A DNA stretch of 64,000 bases from Halovibrio variabilis (GTDB lineage Bacteria > Pseudomonadota > Gammaproteobacteria > Pseudomonadales > Halomonadaceae): assembly GCF_007991175.1 (NCBI RefSeq), contig NZ_BJXV01000004.1:124001-188000 (forward strand), written 5' to 3'. This document shows positions 36,103 through 45,216 of the stretch, piece after piece; position 1 is the stretch's first letter, and each line of letters opens with the position of its first letter. Position numbers and translations under genes: made by a program. A model generated the notes under the pieces. It was given only the letters and a program-made list of their open reading frames with translations, ran no database searches and had not been told where the DNA came from.

Positions 36103-36921
36103 TTAAGACGATGTTTGCTCGACCGGCTCAAAGCGCACTAACTCTTCATAGGCATGCCAGCTCGCGTGGCCTAACACCGGCAAAATCAACGCTAAACCAA
36201 TATAGAACGTCATGACGCCTATCAATACACACACTGTCAGGATCGCCGCCCATAGCAGCATCACGCGGAAATTACGCGCCACACAACGCACGCTGGCTTC
36301 AATACCTTCCATAAAAGTGAGGTCCTGATCCATTAGCGTAGGGATTGCCACAACGCTGATAGCAAAAGCCCCAAAGGCCAGGATACCCCCCGCCACCGTG
36401 CCCACCGCTAACATGCCCAAACCTTCTGGCGTGGTCAGTAATGACGTATAAAGCGTGGCAGGGCTAGGCACTTCAAAACCAAAAAACAGCGCAAACAGCA
36501 GTGTCGCTAGCCGAATCCAGGCGAGAAAGAAGATCATCATCATCACGCCCATCATGGCCAGTTGACCGGCATGGGGTTTCCAACTGCCGAAAGCATCTCC
36601 CAAATTGGGCACCCGACCCCGCTCAAGGGCAAGGCTAATGCCGTACGAACCCACCGCAACCAAGGGGCCGATAAACATAAAGCCCGCAATCATGGGTAGC
36701 AGCCAGTACCAGTAGCCTAGCGTATAAGCACCCAACGTAATGGCGATACTCAGGCCCACCCAAAACATCCCATAGGAGAGACTCACCGCCGTGGCACGGC
36801 GAAAATCTTCTACCCCAGCGGTGAGCCACGCTCTGGGCCGATCGAAACCCACCTTATTAATGGTGATTTTTACGCTGGGGGCATCCGAAGGTTGTTTTGT
36901 TTTTGTTGTGGCCGCATTCAT
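36103..36921 (-). CDS. DUF2189 integral membrane protein
   Basis: A 272-residue protein with about six hydrophobic segments. NKVGFDRPRAWLTAGVEDFRR followed by PMIAGFMFIGPLVAVGSYGIS and SVVAIPTLMDQDLTFMEGIEAS is the DUF2189 pattern. The family is common in proteobacteria and has no established function. AGGAG precedes the ATG. It is monocistronic by spacing: over 180 bases separate it from the gene downstream and 325 from the one upstream. Confidence 0.82.
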   Translation of the reverse strand: MNAATTKTKQPSDAPSVKITINKVGFDRPRAWLTAGVEDFRRATAVSLSYGMFWVGLSIAITLGAYTLGYWYWLLPMIAGFMFIGPLVAVGSYGISLALERGRVPNLGDAFGSWKPHAGQLAMMGVMMMIFFLAWIRLATLLFALFFGFEVPSPATLYTSLLTTPEGLGMLAVGTVAGGILAFGAFAISVVAIPTLMDQDLTFMEGIEASVRCVARNFRVMLLWAAILTVCVLIGVMTFYIGLALILPVLGHASWHAYEELVRFEPVEQTSS

Positions 36922-37246
36922 GGCATTACTCCTGTCGTTCCTGATATAAACCCTGAGTTCAGGATGTGCCTCACCTCATCAACCTGATGATTACCTTGCC
37001 TGTTAATGGCGTTAACAACAGCTTAATGGCTTAACATCATGCATTAATGCTTTTTTAATGTAGCTGACCAACGCTCTTGGGGGATAGCTCTTTGAGATAC
37101 GCGTACAAAAAATCCACGAAGTGGCTGCAAAGCGCTAATTAAATTGCTGCGTTAGCAACATTAGATATAACCAAAAGCGCTATGGGCAGCCATAAAAAAC
37201 GCCGAGCATCTACCCGGCGTTTTTATCTTCATGGCTTTGTGCACGT
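36922..37246. other. Intergenic stretch upstream of DUF2189 gene
   Basis: 325 bases, AT-rich near 36960-37060, holding the promoter region of the DUF2189 gene (minus strand) and, at its right end, the usp terminator. No open frame or RNA gene was recognised. Confidence 0.5.
37195..37224 (-). terminator. Terminator of the TAXI-TRAP/usp operon
   Basis: AAAAACGCCG / CGGCGTTTTT, a ten-bp symmetrical stem with a ten-base loop and T runs on both strands, 23 bases after the usp stop on the minus strand. Confidence 0.88.
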
Positions 37247-37675
37247 CTAGCGCACAATCATTACCGACATTTTGGCATGGTGTACTACGTGCTCTGCATT
37301 GGGACCCAACACGTAATCGACAAACTTACGCTTATTGTGAGAGGCCATGACGATGAGATCCACGTCCAGTTTCTTACCCGCTTTGATAATGGCCTCCCAA
37401 GGTGAACCGTCCACAATGACACTCTGCGCCTGGATATCGTCAGGCACATTCGCCTTGATGAACGCGTGAAGCGCATCGGTGGTCGCCACATGCGCTTTTT
37501 TGGCGAAGTCCTTGGGGAAGTAGGAGGCCACCATAGGCATGCGATAGTCCGGCAGTACCGTGACCACATGAAGCGAGGCGCCGAAAGTCCGACATAGCGT
37601 CAGCGCTGTGGGCAGCGCCTTCGACCAGGAAGACTCCTCGTTCAGATCCACCGGCAACATGATCTTGCTGTACAT
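37247..37675 (-). CDS. UspA-family universal stress protein, TeaD-like
   Basis: A 142-residue cytosolic protein from ATG 37675 (AAGGAG just before; an in-frame ATG at 37690 overlaps the permease gene). MYSKIMLPVDLNEESSWSKA starts the Usp fold; the ATP-binding signature near the end reads LIVMASHNKRKFVDYVLGPNAEHVVHHAK, a GxxGxxxxHVxxxA-like variant (LGPNAEHVV). It is the third gene of a TRAP operon, eleven bases after the permease. In Halomonas elongata, TeaD is a Usp that tunes the TeaABC TRAP carrier, and a similar regulatory role is inferred here for a TAXI-type carrier. Confidence 0.85.
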   Translation of the reverse strand: MYSKIMLPVDLNEESSWSKALPTALTLCRTFGASLHVVTVLPDYRMPMVASYFPKDFAKKAHVATTDALHAFIKANVPDDIQAQSVIVDGSPWEAIIKAGKKLDVDLIVMASHNKRKFVDYVLGPNAEHVVHHAKMSVMIVR

Positions 37676-37686
37676 GGCACTCTCCT

Positions 37687-40281
37687 TCATGCGGTGGCGG
37701 TCGCTTGCGTGTTCTCACGACGCCGACGCTGCATCAAAACAATCAGCCCAAAGACCAGAAACGCAGGAATCCACATTAACTCTTTCGTCCAACGATCGAC
37801 GGGGGCCAGCACCTCGATAATTTCTTGATCGAAGTCGAAACCGAGCTCTGCCGCTTGGCTGCCGTAGGTCACCATATCAACGGTTGCCGTGCCATCCTCA
37901 ATAAAAAGCTCCATGCCTAGATTATCAAGCCGCTCCTGGCCTGTTTCTCCTTCAGGTACCGGTAAGAGCATGTAGGTGGTCATGGGATCGCCATAATCAT
38001 CGAGCCCGGCAACCTGCAAGCGCAGGGTGGAGTCTTCGTCGACATCGCCCAGCGCTTCGACGAATTGCGCAGGGGGTATAGATTGGTAGGGGTCATGGAT
38101 CATGTCCATCCAGAAACCGGGCCGGAACAGCGTGAACGCAATCAGCAACAACATGATCGACTCATACCAGCGGTTGCGCGTAATCATGAAGCCCTGGGTC
38201 GCTGCGGCGAAGATCAGCATGGCAATGGTCGACACCACAAAGATCAGTATGCCCTGAAGGAAGGTCACATCGATTAGCAGCAGATCGGTATTAAAGATAA
38301 ACAGAAACGGCAGTGCCGCGGTGCGAAGGCTGTAATAGAACGCCTGAAAGCCGGTTCGAATGGGATCGCCACCGGATACCGCCGCCGCTGCAAAGGACGC
38401 CAACCCCACCGGTGGTGTAACGTCGGCCATGATACCGAAGTAGAACACGAACAGGTGTACCGCAATCAACGGCACCAGCAAGCCATTTTGCGCGCCCAAA
38501 TTGACGATGACCGGTGCCAGTAACGCTGATACGACGATGTAGTTAGCTGTCGTAGGCAGCCCCATGCCGAGAATCAAGCTAAGCACGGCGGTAAGCAGCA
38601 AGATCAGCATCAAGTTGCCCATGGCCAGTGTTTCCACCACCTCGGCTAGCACCAGGCCAACCCCGGTCTGGGATACGGCACCGACAATGATACCGGCGGT
38701 GGCCGTGGCAATACCGATGCCGATCATGTTGCGGGCACCGGTGACCAGGCCGTTCCACAGGTCCATCGCGCCTTCAAGCAGATCCGCACGCATATCGCTG
38801 CGTCCGCGAAAGATCGACGTGATGGGACGCTGGGTAAGAATAATGAAAATCATGAAAACAGTGGCCCAGAATGCCGATAGCCCAGGCGACAAACGCTCCA
38901 CCATCAAACACCAGACCAGCACAACGACCGGCAGGATGTACTGCAAGCCCACCAGCACCGTCGGCTTGGTCTGAGGGAGTGAATAGATCGGCTGATTTGG
39001 ATCATCAAGCTCAAGTTCGGGGTAGCCTGCGGCCAGCTTGAGCAGTGCGATATAGATGACTGTCAGCCCAACAGCTACCACCCAGGGAGTCGCATCGCCC
39101 AGTACCGGCTTGAGCCAGCCAAGACCGTAATAGACCACCAGAGCGGTGACCATCATCAGTAGCAAGCCGCTAAGAAAGCCGATTACTTTGGTGACCAGCG
39201 GCTTGGGTGGATTGCTGCTTTTAAGCCCCTGCATATTGGCCTTTAGGGCCTCAAGGTGAACGATATAGACCAGCGCAATATAAGAAATCAGCGCGGGCAG
39301 GAAGGCATGCTTAATTACCTCGACATAAGAGATGCCGACATACTCGACCATCAAGAAAGCAGCAGCCCCCATCACCGGGGGCATAATCTGACCATTAACC
39401 GATGACGCCACTTCAACGGCACCCGCCTTTTCGGAGGAGAACCCAACGCGCTTCATCATCGGCACCGTAAAGGTACCTGTGGTCACCACATTGGCAATAG
39501 AGGAACCTGAAATCAGGCCGGTCATGGCCGAAGCCACCACAGCAGCCTTCGCTGGCCCACCGCGATAGTGACCGAGCAGCGAGAAAGCCACCTTGATAAA
39601 GTAATTGCCAGCACCCGCCTTATCGAGCAGGGCACCGAACAATACAAACAGGAACACGAAGCTGGTTGAGACCCCCAGGGCAATACCGAAGACCCCCTGA
39701 GTCGTCAACCATTGGTGATTAATCAAACCGAAAAGACTTACCCCACCATGGGAAAGAATACCCGGCATCCAAGGACCAGCCAGGCTATAGATAAGAAATA
39801 CCGACGCCACGATCATTAACGGCGGGCCAAGTGCTCGACGCGTCGCCTCAAGCAACAGCAATATCCCGGCGATGCCAATAATGACGTCCTGCAATATAGG
39901 GGCGCCGGGACGCTGAGATAACTGCTCATAGAACATGAACATGTATGCGCCACAAAAGGCCGCTGCCGCTGCCAGCACCCAATCCTGGATCGGTATACGG
40001 TCACGAGGCGAGCGCTTGAGGGCTGGGTAGGCCATATACGCTAGAAAAAGCGCAAAAGCTAAGTGAATAGAGCGGGCTTCCGTGGCACTAAACACGCCAA
40101 AGCCCAAAATGAAAGGGACTGGGGAGGCGATCCACAGTTGAAAAAGAGACCATGCTGCCGCAATGCTTACCAACAGCTTTCCTGGCATGCCAGCTGGCTT
40201 GCGAGCTCCCGTATCGCTGGAGGCAACGATATCATCCAAGTCTACTTCGGTTCCCGAAGGCCTGTTCTTATCTTCTGTCAT
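37687..40281 (-). CDS. TRAP transporter fused permease (TAXI type, DctQM fusion)
   Basis: An 864-residue inner-membrane permease in which the small and large TRAP subunits are fused. The N-terminal ~150 residues have four helices (LHLAFALFLAYMAYPALKRS). The large domain starts near residue 170 with GLINHQWLTTQGVFGIALGV, then AMTGLISGSSIANVVTTGTFT and SSVNGQIMPPVMGAAAFLMVEY, classic TAXI-TRAP permease stretches. A C-terminal soluble piece (~residues 730-830) resembles DUF3394. It works with the TAXI binding protein encoded upstream. The solute is unknown; TAXI systems carry organic acids such as glutamate or ketoacids. Confidence 0.92.
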   Translation of the reverse strand: MTEDKNRPSGTEVDLDDIVASSDTGARKPAGMPGKLLVSIAAAWSLFQLWIASPVPFILGFGVFSATEARSIHLAFALFLAYMAYPALKRSPRDRIPIQDWVLAAAAAFCGAYMFMFYEQLSQRPGAPILQDVIIGIAGILLLLEATRRALGPPLMIVASVFLIYSLAGPWMPGILSHGGVSLFGLINHQWLTTQGVFGIALGVSTSFVFLFVLFGALLDKAGAGNYFIKVAFSLLGHYRGGPAKAAVVASAMTGLISGSSIANVVTTGTFTVPMMKRVGFSSEKAGAVEVASSVNGQIMPPVMGAAAFLMVEYVGISYVEVIKHAFLPALISYIALVYIVHLEALKANMQGLKSSNPPKPLVTKVIGFLSGLLLMMVTALVVYYGLGWLKPVLGDATPWVVAVGLTVIYIALLKLAAGYPELELDDPNQPIYSLPQTKPTVLVGLQYILPVVVLVWCLMVERLSPGLSAFWATVFMIFIILTQRPITSIFRGRSDMRADLLEGAMDLWNGLVTGARNMIGIGIATATAGIIVGAVSQTGVGLVLAEVVETLAMGNLMLILLLTAVLSLILGMGLPTTANYIVVSALLAPVIVNLGAQNGLLVPLIAVHLFVFYFGIMADVTPPVGLASFAAAAVSGGDPIRTGFQAFYYSLRTAALPFLFIFNTDLLLIDVTFLQGILIFVVSTIAMLIFAAATQGFMITRNRWYESIMLLLIAFTLFRPGFWMDMIHDPYQSIPPAQFVEALGDVDEDSTLRLQVAGLDDYGDPMTTYMLLPVPEGETGQERLDNLGMELFIEDGTATVDMVTYGSQAAELGFDFDQEIIEVLAPVDRWTKELMWIPAFLVFGLIVLMQRRRRENTQATATA

Positions 40282-40326
40282 CTGCCTGCCCTGCTCCGAG
40301 TCGATTGACGCTTAATTGCCCTATCG

Positions 40327-40426
40327 AAATGCTCTATTAACATCCCAAACACCCTTTCAATACGCTAAATGCCCTATCAACACTCTAAACGCTTTATCAA
40401 CACCCTAAACGCCTTATCAACATCCT
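40327..40426. repeat. Five tandem copies of a 20-bp repeat in the TAXI-permease gap
   Basis: Units start at 40327, 40347, 40367, 40387 and 40407, each AAAYRCYCTWTYAAYAYYCY-like; for example AAACGCTTTATCAACACCCT and AAACGCCTTATCAACATCCT. A partial unit (ATTGCCCTATCG) precedes the array and AAACC follows it. The two right-hand copies are almost identical and copies diverge leftwards. The array lies in the transcribed gap between the binding-protein and permease genes. There are no spacers, so it is not CRISPR. Confidence 0.85.
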
Positions 40427-40433
40427 AAACCAA

Positions 40434-40464
40434 AATGCGCGGCACCCTGGGGTAACCGCGCATT
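40434..40464 (-). terminator. Intra-operon hairpin after the TAXI binding-protein gene
   Basis: AATGCGCGG / CCGCGCATT, nine pairs with a 13-base loop, followed on the minus strand by TTTGG. The short T run and position 35 bases after the binding-protein stop suggest a partial terminator or mRNA stabiliser, giving more binding protein than permease. Confidence 0.6.
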
Positions 40465-40498
40465 CCTTACCAAGGTAGCAATACCTCAGACGGCAGAA

Positions 40499-41479
40499 TT
40501 ATTCAATCCAGCCTTGTTCACGGTAGTAACGCGCCGCGCCATCATGCAAGGGTGCGGAAAGCCCCTGAGTCACCATCTCTTCCTGGTCGAGATTCTCGAA
40601 GGCCGGATGCAGACGCTTGAAACGATCGAAGTTGTCGAAAACCGCCTTGACGGTCTGGTAGATAACGTCATCGTCTACATCAGCGGTGGTGACAAAGGTC
40701 GCTGCCACACCGAAGGTTTCGACATCTTCATCATTGCCGCGATACAGACCACCCGGAATGACCGATGTGGAGTAGTAAGGATATTCATCGACAATGCCTT
40801 GAATGTCTTCGTCGTTCAGCGGAATCAGGCGCGCATCAACGGTAGTGGTCGCTTCCTGAATGGAACCATTGGGGTGGCCAACGACATACACCATGGCATC
40901 GACGTTATTATCGGAGAGTGCCGCCGCTTGCTCGGCAGCATCCAGCTGAGACGCCAACGAGAAAGTATCTTCGGTCCAGCCCTTGGCGTCCATCACCACT
41001 TCCATGGTGTTGCGCTGGCCTGAGCCTGGATTACCGATATTGACGCGCTTGCCTTCCAAATCATCGAGTGTCTCGATGCCTGAATCAGCACGCGCCAGCA
41101 GGGTCAAAGGCTCACCGTGAACGCGGAACACAGCCCGCAGGTCTTCGTAGGCGTTACCTTCGAAGTTACCAGTGCCATTATAGGCCTGATACTGGACATC
41201 CGATTGCGCGACACCCATGTCCAATTCGCCGGACTTAATGCCATTAATATTGGCCACAGAGCCGCCAGTGGAAGGTGCATTACACTTAATATTGGCGTCT
41301 TCAAGACGATTAACCAAACGACAAACCGACTGACCCACGACGTAGTAAACGCCGGTTTGGCCACCGGTGCCGATGGTGATGAATTGCTCGTCATCCTGGG
41401 CCATTGCCGGTGAAGCAAAGGCGGCGGCGGCAAGTAGCGCACCGGAGAAGGCGGCAGTGGAAAATGCGTGGCGTTTCAT
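40499..41479 (-). CDS. TAXI-family TRAP transporter solute-binding protein
   Basis: A 326-residue periplasmic protein with a signal peptide (SGALLAAAAFASPAMAQ). FITIGTGGQTGVYYVVGQSVCRLV, CNAPSTGGSVANINGIKSGELDMGVAQSD and KRVNIGNPGSGQRNT are the defining stretches of TAXI binding proteins. It delivers its solute to the fused permease encoded downstream. GAGGTG precedes the ATG. The operon promoter must lie in the 441-base gap to its right. Confidence 0.93.
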   Translation of the reverse strand: MKRHAFSTAAFSGALLAAAAFASPAMAQDDEQFITIGTGGQTGVYYVVGQSVCRLVNRLEDANIKCNAPSTGGSVANINGIKSGELDMGVAQSDVQYQAYNGTGNFEGNAYEDLRAVFRVHGEPLTLLARADSGIETLDDLEGKRVNIGNPGSGQRNTMEVVMDAKGWTEDTFSLASQLDAAEQAAALSDNNVDAMVYVVGHPNGSIQEATTTVDARLIPLNDEDIQGIVDEYPYYSTSVIPGGLYRGNDEDVETFGVAATFVTTADVDDDVIYQTVKAVFDNFDRFKRLHPAFENLDQEEMVTQGLSAPLHDGAARYYREQGWIE

Positions 41480-41920
41480 GAATACACCTCTTTATATTGA
41501 TGTTATGTGCATTGTGCGTTGGACCCCGCCTGCTCAGGATTTCCACAGGTCGTTGGCCCAAAACGTTTTCAAGACAATCTGTTATCAGCATCGACAGTGG
41601 CTGTCGGCTTTGACTACTTTAGCGAAAAAAAACGTAATTAGCGAAATGCGAAATGTTTTATGGTGAGTAGCGTTTTTTAACGTCCTTTCATCAAGTGTAG
41701 CGGTCTTCATCGTTTAGGGTGCGTTAACCGCTATTCCGTTTTTACATAGGCTAGGGCCCGTTGACGGTTGATAGCGGTATCAATCAACGTTATAGCCCAG
41801 AACACGCGGTAGCCATAGTGCAATATTTGGGCATGATGCCACCGCCGCTGTCATCGAAACGTCACATATCCCCAAGGGCCAATCGGTTAGACTACGCCGT
41901 TACCGAGCCGGGAGTTGCCC
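41480..41920. other. Intergenic region between TAXI gene and parA-like gene
   Basis: 441 bases with divergent promoters but no gene. It is AT-rich near 41600-41750. A small inverted repeat, CGACAG-TGG-CTGTCG, lies at 41592-41606. Composition turns GC-rich from about 41880, just before the parA-like gene. Confidence 0.5.
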
Positions 41921-42655
41921 ATGCAGATGCTAGCGCTTTACAGTATCAAGGGCGGCGTGGGCAAGACCGCCTCCGCCGTCAATCTCGCCGCCGAAGCGGC
42001 ACGTGACGGCAGACGAGTGTTGCTGTGGGATCTCGATCCCCAGGCCGCCACCACCTTCTATCTGCGCAGCAAACCCAAGGTTCGCGGTGGTGTCGACAAA
42101 CTGGTCAAGGGCAAGGCCGATCTCGATCGGACGATCCGCGCGACCGACATCGAGGGTCTCGACCTGCTGCCAGCGGCGCTGGGCTCGCGCGACCTGGAAG
42201 CGTCGCTGGAAACCCGCAAGCCCAGTCGGCTGCGCAAGATCCTCAAGCCGGTGATGGACAGTTACGACCTGGTAATACTCGACTGCCCGCCGAGCCTGTC
42301 GGCGCTCGCCGAGCAGATTTTCTCCAGCGTCAACGCCCTGCTGGTGCCGGTGGTGCCGACTACCCTGTCGTTGCGCACCCTCGAGCAACTGGACGGTCAT
42401 CTCGACGCGGTCGACCATGCCTGCCCGATTTGGCCGTTCGTGACCCTCGCCGACCGCCGCAAGTCCCTGCACCGCCAGGTGATGGAGAGCCTCAGCGAAC
42501 GCTGGCCGATGCGCCTGTCGACGACCGTGCCCAACGCCAGTGCGGTCGAGCGCATGGGTATCGAACGCGCGCCAGTCGGTCATTTCGCCCGCAGCAGCTC
42601 GGGCGGTCGCGCCTATGCCGCGCTGTGGCGAGAGATCGCGCAGCGCCTGCAATGA
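41921..42655 (+). CDS. Orphan ParA-family ATPase
   Basis: A 244-residue MinD/ParA-type ATPase with no membrane segment. The deviant Walker A motif YSIKGGVGKTASAVNLAAEAA opens the protein; Walker A' reads LLWDLDPQAATTFYLR and Walker B reads YDLVILDCPPSLS. GGGAG stands six bases before ATG 41921. No parB, centromere-like repeats or replication gene is nearby, so chromosome or plasmid partition is unlikely; orphan members place other cargo or join polysaccharide and chemotaxis systems. Codon use is strongly G/C-ending compared with both neighbours, which suggests transfer. A long frame on the opposite strand (41930-42691) is its shadow. Confidence 0.85.
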   Translation: MQMLALYSIKGGVGKTASAVNLAAEAARDGRRVLLWDLDPQAATTFYLRSKPKVRGGVDKLVKGKADLDRTIRATDIEGLDLLPAALGSRDLEASLETRKPSRLRKILKPVMDSYDLVILDCPPSLSALAEQIFSSVNALLVPVVPTTLSLRTLEQLDGHLDAVDHACPIWPFVTLADRRKSLHRQVMESLSERWPMRLSTTVPNASAVERMGIERAPVGHFARSSSGGRAYAALWREIAQRLQ

Positions 42656-42729
42656 CCGTCTACAACGACTGTCTACCACAACCCGGCTCAAGGCCGGAGC
42701 GGAAACCCGACCCGGTCGCCCAGATATGA
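42652..42729 (+). CDS. Short ORF coupled to parA-like gene, possible remnant
   Basis: A 25-codon frame (MTVYNDCLPQPGSRPERKP and six more) begins inside the parA stop (ATGA overlap), keeps the same GC-rich composition and ends at TGA 42727-42729; beyond it composition falls back. It may be the start of a once longer downstream gene cut off by a deletion, or not a gene at all. Confidence 0.3.
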   Translation: MTVYNDCLPQPGSRPERKPDPVAQI

Positions 42730-42802
42730 AGTTCCGTGAGGCGAAATAGCCGTCGTTAAAGCCTCATTAATGGTAGGCACTTAGTAGGCGAAAGAATGGG
42801 GT

Positions 42803-43801
42803 CTAATATCTGCATTGCGCTGTACTTTTCCTTGATACCAAGGAGTGTGGCAACACCAAATTATTGACTTGTCGTCCTTCTAGCACCTTGATCAACATTG
42901 CCACCGCCTCCCGCCCGAAAGCTTCGGCCGGTTGGGCAATCGTGGTCAACGGTGGGTCGCTATAACAAGCAAACGCAATATCGTCAAAGCCCGCCACCGA
43001 AATATCATCCGGCACGCGTAGCCCCGCGTCTTTGATACGGCTCATGGCGCCTATGGCCATTTCATCGCTTTCACAAAAAATCGCCGTAGGGGGCTCAGGT
43101 AACGCAACCAGCGTACCGGCCGCCTGATAGCCAGAAAGAGGCGTGAAATCGCCAGGACAAAGCAGGCGCTCATCTAACGGAATGCCCGCTGCGCTCAATG
43201 CATCCTGATAGCCCTGTTGGCGGTCGAATGTTAACGGGCTGCGCCGAGGCCCTTTAATCATGCCGATCCGCCGATGCCCCAAGGCAATTAAGTGCTCGGT
43301 AACCTCGCGAGCGGCCGCACGGTTATCCAGTTTGACGGTGGGACATGGCGCATCGCCCATCACCTCGCAGGCATTGATCATCGGCAATGCTGCCCCAGCG
43401 GGAAACGCATTTTCAGAAAAAGGGTTGAAGGCGCGCAGTTGAATCACGCCATCCGCCTGGCGCGTCGTCACTAAGCTGGCGTATTGGGTTTCCATCGCTT
43501 CATTACCGAGCGTATTACACAGCAGCACGCCGTAGCCGCGTTCCTGAGCCGCCTCCTGAATACCGCTGATGACCTGCGCAAAGAAGGTGTTGGCGATCGT
43601 CGGCACCAAAACCACCAAGTTATAAGTGCGCTGCGAGCGAAACTGAACCGCCATCAAATTGGGTTGGTAGCCCGCTTGATCAACGGCCTTCAGCACTTTT
43701 TCACGGGTGGCGGGTGAGACGATATCCGGTAATTTCAACGCCCTTGATACTGTCGCCACCGACACCCCCGCCAACTCGGCGACCTTACGTATATTGGTCA
43801 T
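42803..43801 (-). CDS. LacI-family transcriptional regulator of the glycoside locus
   Basis: A 332-residue regulator. The N-terminal LacI helix-turn-helix and hinge read [20 protein letters not shown] and [19 protein letters not shown]; the rest is a periplasmic-binding-like sugar domain ([55 protein letters not shown]). It is divergent from the Gfo/Idh/MocA gene. A perfect LacI-type palindrome covers that promoter and a close copy lies at 52759 before the second operon, so this protein very likely represses both. Inducer unknown, presumably a sugar or keto-sugar of the pathway. Confidence 0.9.
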   Translation of the reverse strand: MTNIRKVAELAGVSVATVSRALKLPDIVSPATREKVLKAVDQAGYQPNLMAVQFRSQRTYNLVVLVPTIANTFFAQVISGIQEAAQERGYGVLLCNTLGNEAMETQYASLVTTRQADGVIQLRAFNPFSENAFPAGAALPMINACEVMGDAPCPTVKLDNRAAAREVTEHLIALGHRRIGMIKGPRRSPLTFDRQQGYQDALSAAGIPLDERLLCPGDFTPLSGYQAAGTLVALPEPPTAIFCESDEMAIGAMSRIKDAGLRVPDDISVAGFDDIAFACYSDPPLTTIAQPAEAFGREAVAMLIKVLEGRQVNNLVLPHSLVSRKSTAQCRY

Positions 43802-43950
43802 GGCCTCCCTTAATCGTGTGATCGCCGTTAGCAGATGGTTGCGCGGCGATTCTTCTACTTAGCTTAACGTATCCCAGCGTTAAACTCAGCGCGCTATTTT
43901 CCTGCACCTTTTCAACACTGCTATACCTTTGTCGCATTGACGCTCACAGT

Positions 43951-43979
43951 TTGAAAACTTATTTTCAAGCTAATATGTA
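43951..43979 (+). promoter_or_regulatory. Predicted promoter of the Gfo/isomerase/MFS operon
   Basis: TTGAAA (43951-43956) and TATGTA (43974-43979) are separated by 17 bases. The -10 is embedded in the LacI-type palindrome. Confidence 0.6.
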
Positions 43980-43993
43980 ACCGGTTACATATT
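43972..43993. promoter_or_regulatory. LacI-family operator, 22-bp perfect palindrome
   Basis: Half-site AATATGTAACC meets its exact reverse complement at a central CG, as LacI-family operators do. It covers the -10 of the plus-strand operon and lies 42 bases before the Gfo start, between that gene and the divergent lacI-type gene. Confidence 0.82.
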
Positions 43994-44035
43994 GATCCCA
44001 ACAAACACAGCTTTAATGAAAACAGGAGCCTCTCT

Positions 44036-45214
44036 ATGCCGCGACCCCATCATCCCCGTATCCGCTTAGGTATGATCGGCGGCGGACAAGGGGCGTTTAT
44101 CGGCCAGGTTCACCGCTTAGCCGCACGCCTTGACGACACCTGCGAGCTAGTGTGTGGCGCCTTTAGCCGCTCGACGGATAACAACCAGATTACCGGTGAG
44201 CAATGCCATCTAAACGACGAGCGTATTTACGCTGACTGGCAGCAGTTACTCGAAAGCGAGCAGCAGCTTCCAGCAGAAGAGCGCATGCAGTTATTAGTGA
44301 TCGCCACGCCTAACCACCTTCACGTACCCATCGCGGAGGCGGCGATGCAGGCAGGCTTTCACGTATTCTGCGAAAAACCGGCAGGGGTGTCGTTACGCGA
44401 AGCCCAGCGTCTGGCAGAAAGCTGGCAGGCCAGCGGCTGCCTCTATGGCTTGGCGCATACCTACTTAGGCTACCCCATGGTATGGCAAGCCCGGGAAATG
44501 GTCAGCGAGGGGCAGATAGGCAGAATACGCAAAATTCATGTGGAGTACCCGCAGGGCTGGCTAGTCGAGCGTTTAGAACAGCAGGGGAATAAGCAAGCCG
44601 CTTGGCGCACCGACCCCACGCTTGCAGGTATCAGCGGCTGCATGGCTGATATTGGCACCCACGCTTTCGGCCTCGCCGAGTTTATCTCCGGGCATCGTAT
44701 TAGTGAGCTGTGTGCATCGCTTGCCAGCCACGCCGACGGCCGCCAACTGGACGATGATGGCGAGGTACTGCTGCGCACCGACCAAGGCGCCAGCGGCACC
44801 CTAATAGCCAGCCAGATCTGCAGCGGTGAAGAGAACGCACTCAAAATACGCATTTACGGCGATAAAGGGGCGCTGGAGTGGCACCAGATGGCGCCCAACA
44901 GCCTGCTCTATCGCCCGCTTCAGGCGCCGATGCGCACACTCCGAGCGGGCATCGACCAACCCGATCTTTTTCCCAGCGCGATGCAACGCCTGCGCCTGCC
45001 CGGCGGCCATCCTGAGGGGTATCTGGAAGCACTCGGCAACCTTTACCGCGACTTTTCCCAGGCGATTCATCAGGGCAAGCAAGGCGACGTCGATGGCGTT
45101 CCCGGCATGGCCTCCGGGCTACGCGGTATGGCGTTTATCGAGGCCGTCACGACCAGCGCCCAAAGCGAACAGAAATGGATGCCGCTGCCCGCCACTCAAA
45201 TGTCTGGAGTCTAA
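44036..45214 (+). CDS. Gfo/Idh/MocA-family NAD(P)-dependent oxidoreductase
   Basis: A 392-residue cytosolic oxidoreductase. Rossmann loop GMIGGGQGAFIGQVHR, the catalytic Lys motif VFCEKPAGVSL, and the His in GCMADIGTHAFGLAEF are typical of the family, whose members oxidise or reduce sugars at C3 or other positions, often via 3-keto intermediates. AGGAG precedes the ATG. It leads a three-gene operon with an isomerase/epimerase and a permease, under the LacI-type operator. It may reduce or oxidise the keto-sugar entering the cell; the exact substrate is unknown. Confidence 0.88.
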   Translation: MPRPHHPRIRLGMIGGGQGAFIGQVHRLAARLDDTCELVCGAFSRSTDNNQITGEQCHLNDERIYADWQQLLESEQQLPAEERMQLLVIATPNHLHVPIAEAAMQAGFHVFCEKPAGVSLREAQRLAESWQASGCLYGLAHTYLGYPMVWQAREMVSEGQIGRIRKIHVEYPQGWLVERLEQQGNKQAAWRTDPTLAGISGCMADIGTHAFGLAEFISGHRISELCASLASHADGRQLDDDGEVLLRTDQGASGTLIASQICSGEENALKIRIYGDKGALEWHQMAPNSLLYRPLQAPMRTLRAGIDQPDLFPSAMQRLRLPGGHPEGYLEALGNLYRDFSQAIHQGKQGDVDGVPGMASGLRGMAFIEAVTTSAQSEQKWMPLPATQMSGV

Positions 45215-45216
45215 TC

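Noticed and set aside
40327..40426. Possible CRISPR array
   Set aside because: Units are directly adjacent 20-mers with no unique spacers and no cas genes nearby.
41592..41606. Inverted repeat CGACAG-TGG-CTGTCG as an operator
   Set aside because: It is only six pairs, far from either start codon, and has no second copy; chance is likely.
41921..42655. Plasmid or chromosome partition locus
   Set aside because: A ParA-type ATPase alone, without ParB, parS-like repeats or replication genes, does not support it.
41930..42691. 253-codon frame on the minus strand over the parA-like gene
   Set aside because: The plus strand carries intact Walker motifs; the minus frame is a by-product of GC-rich codon bias and has no recognisable motif.
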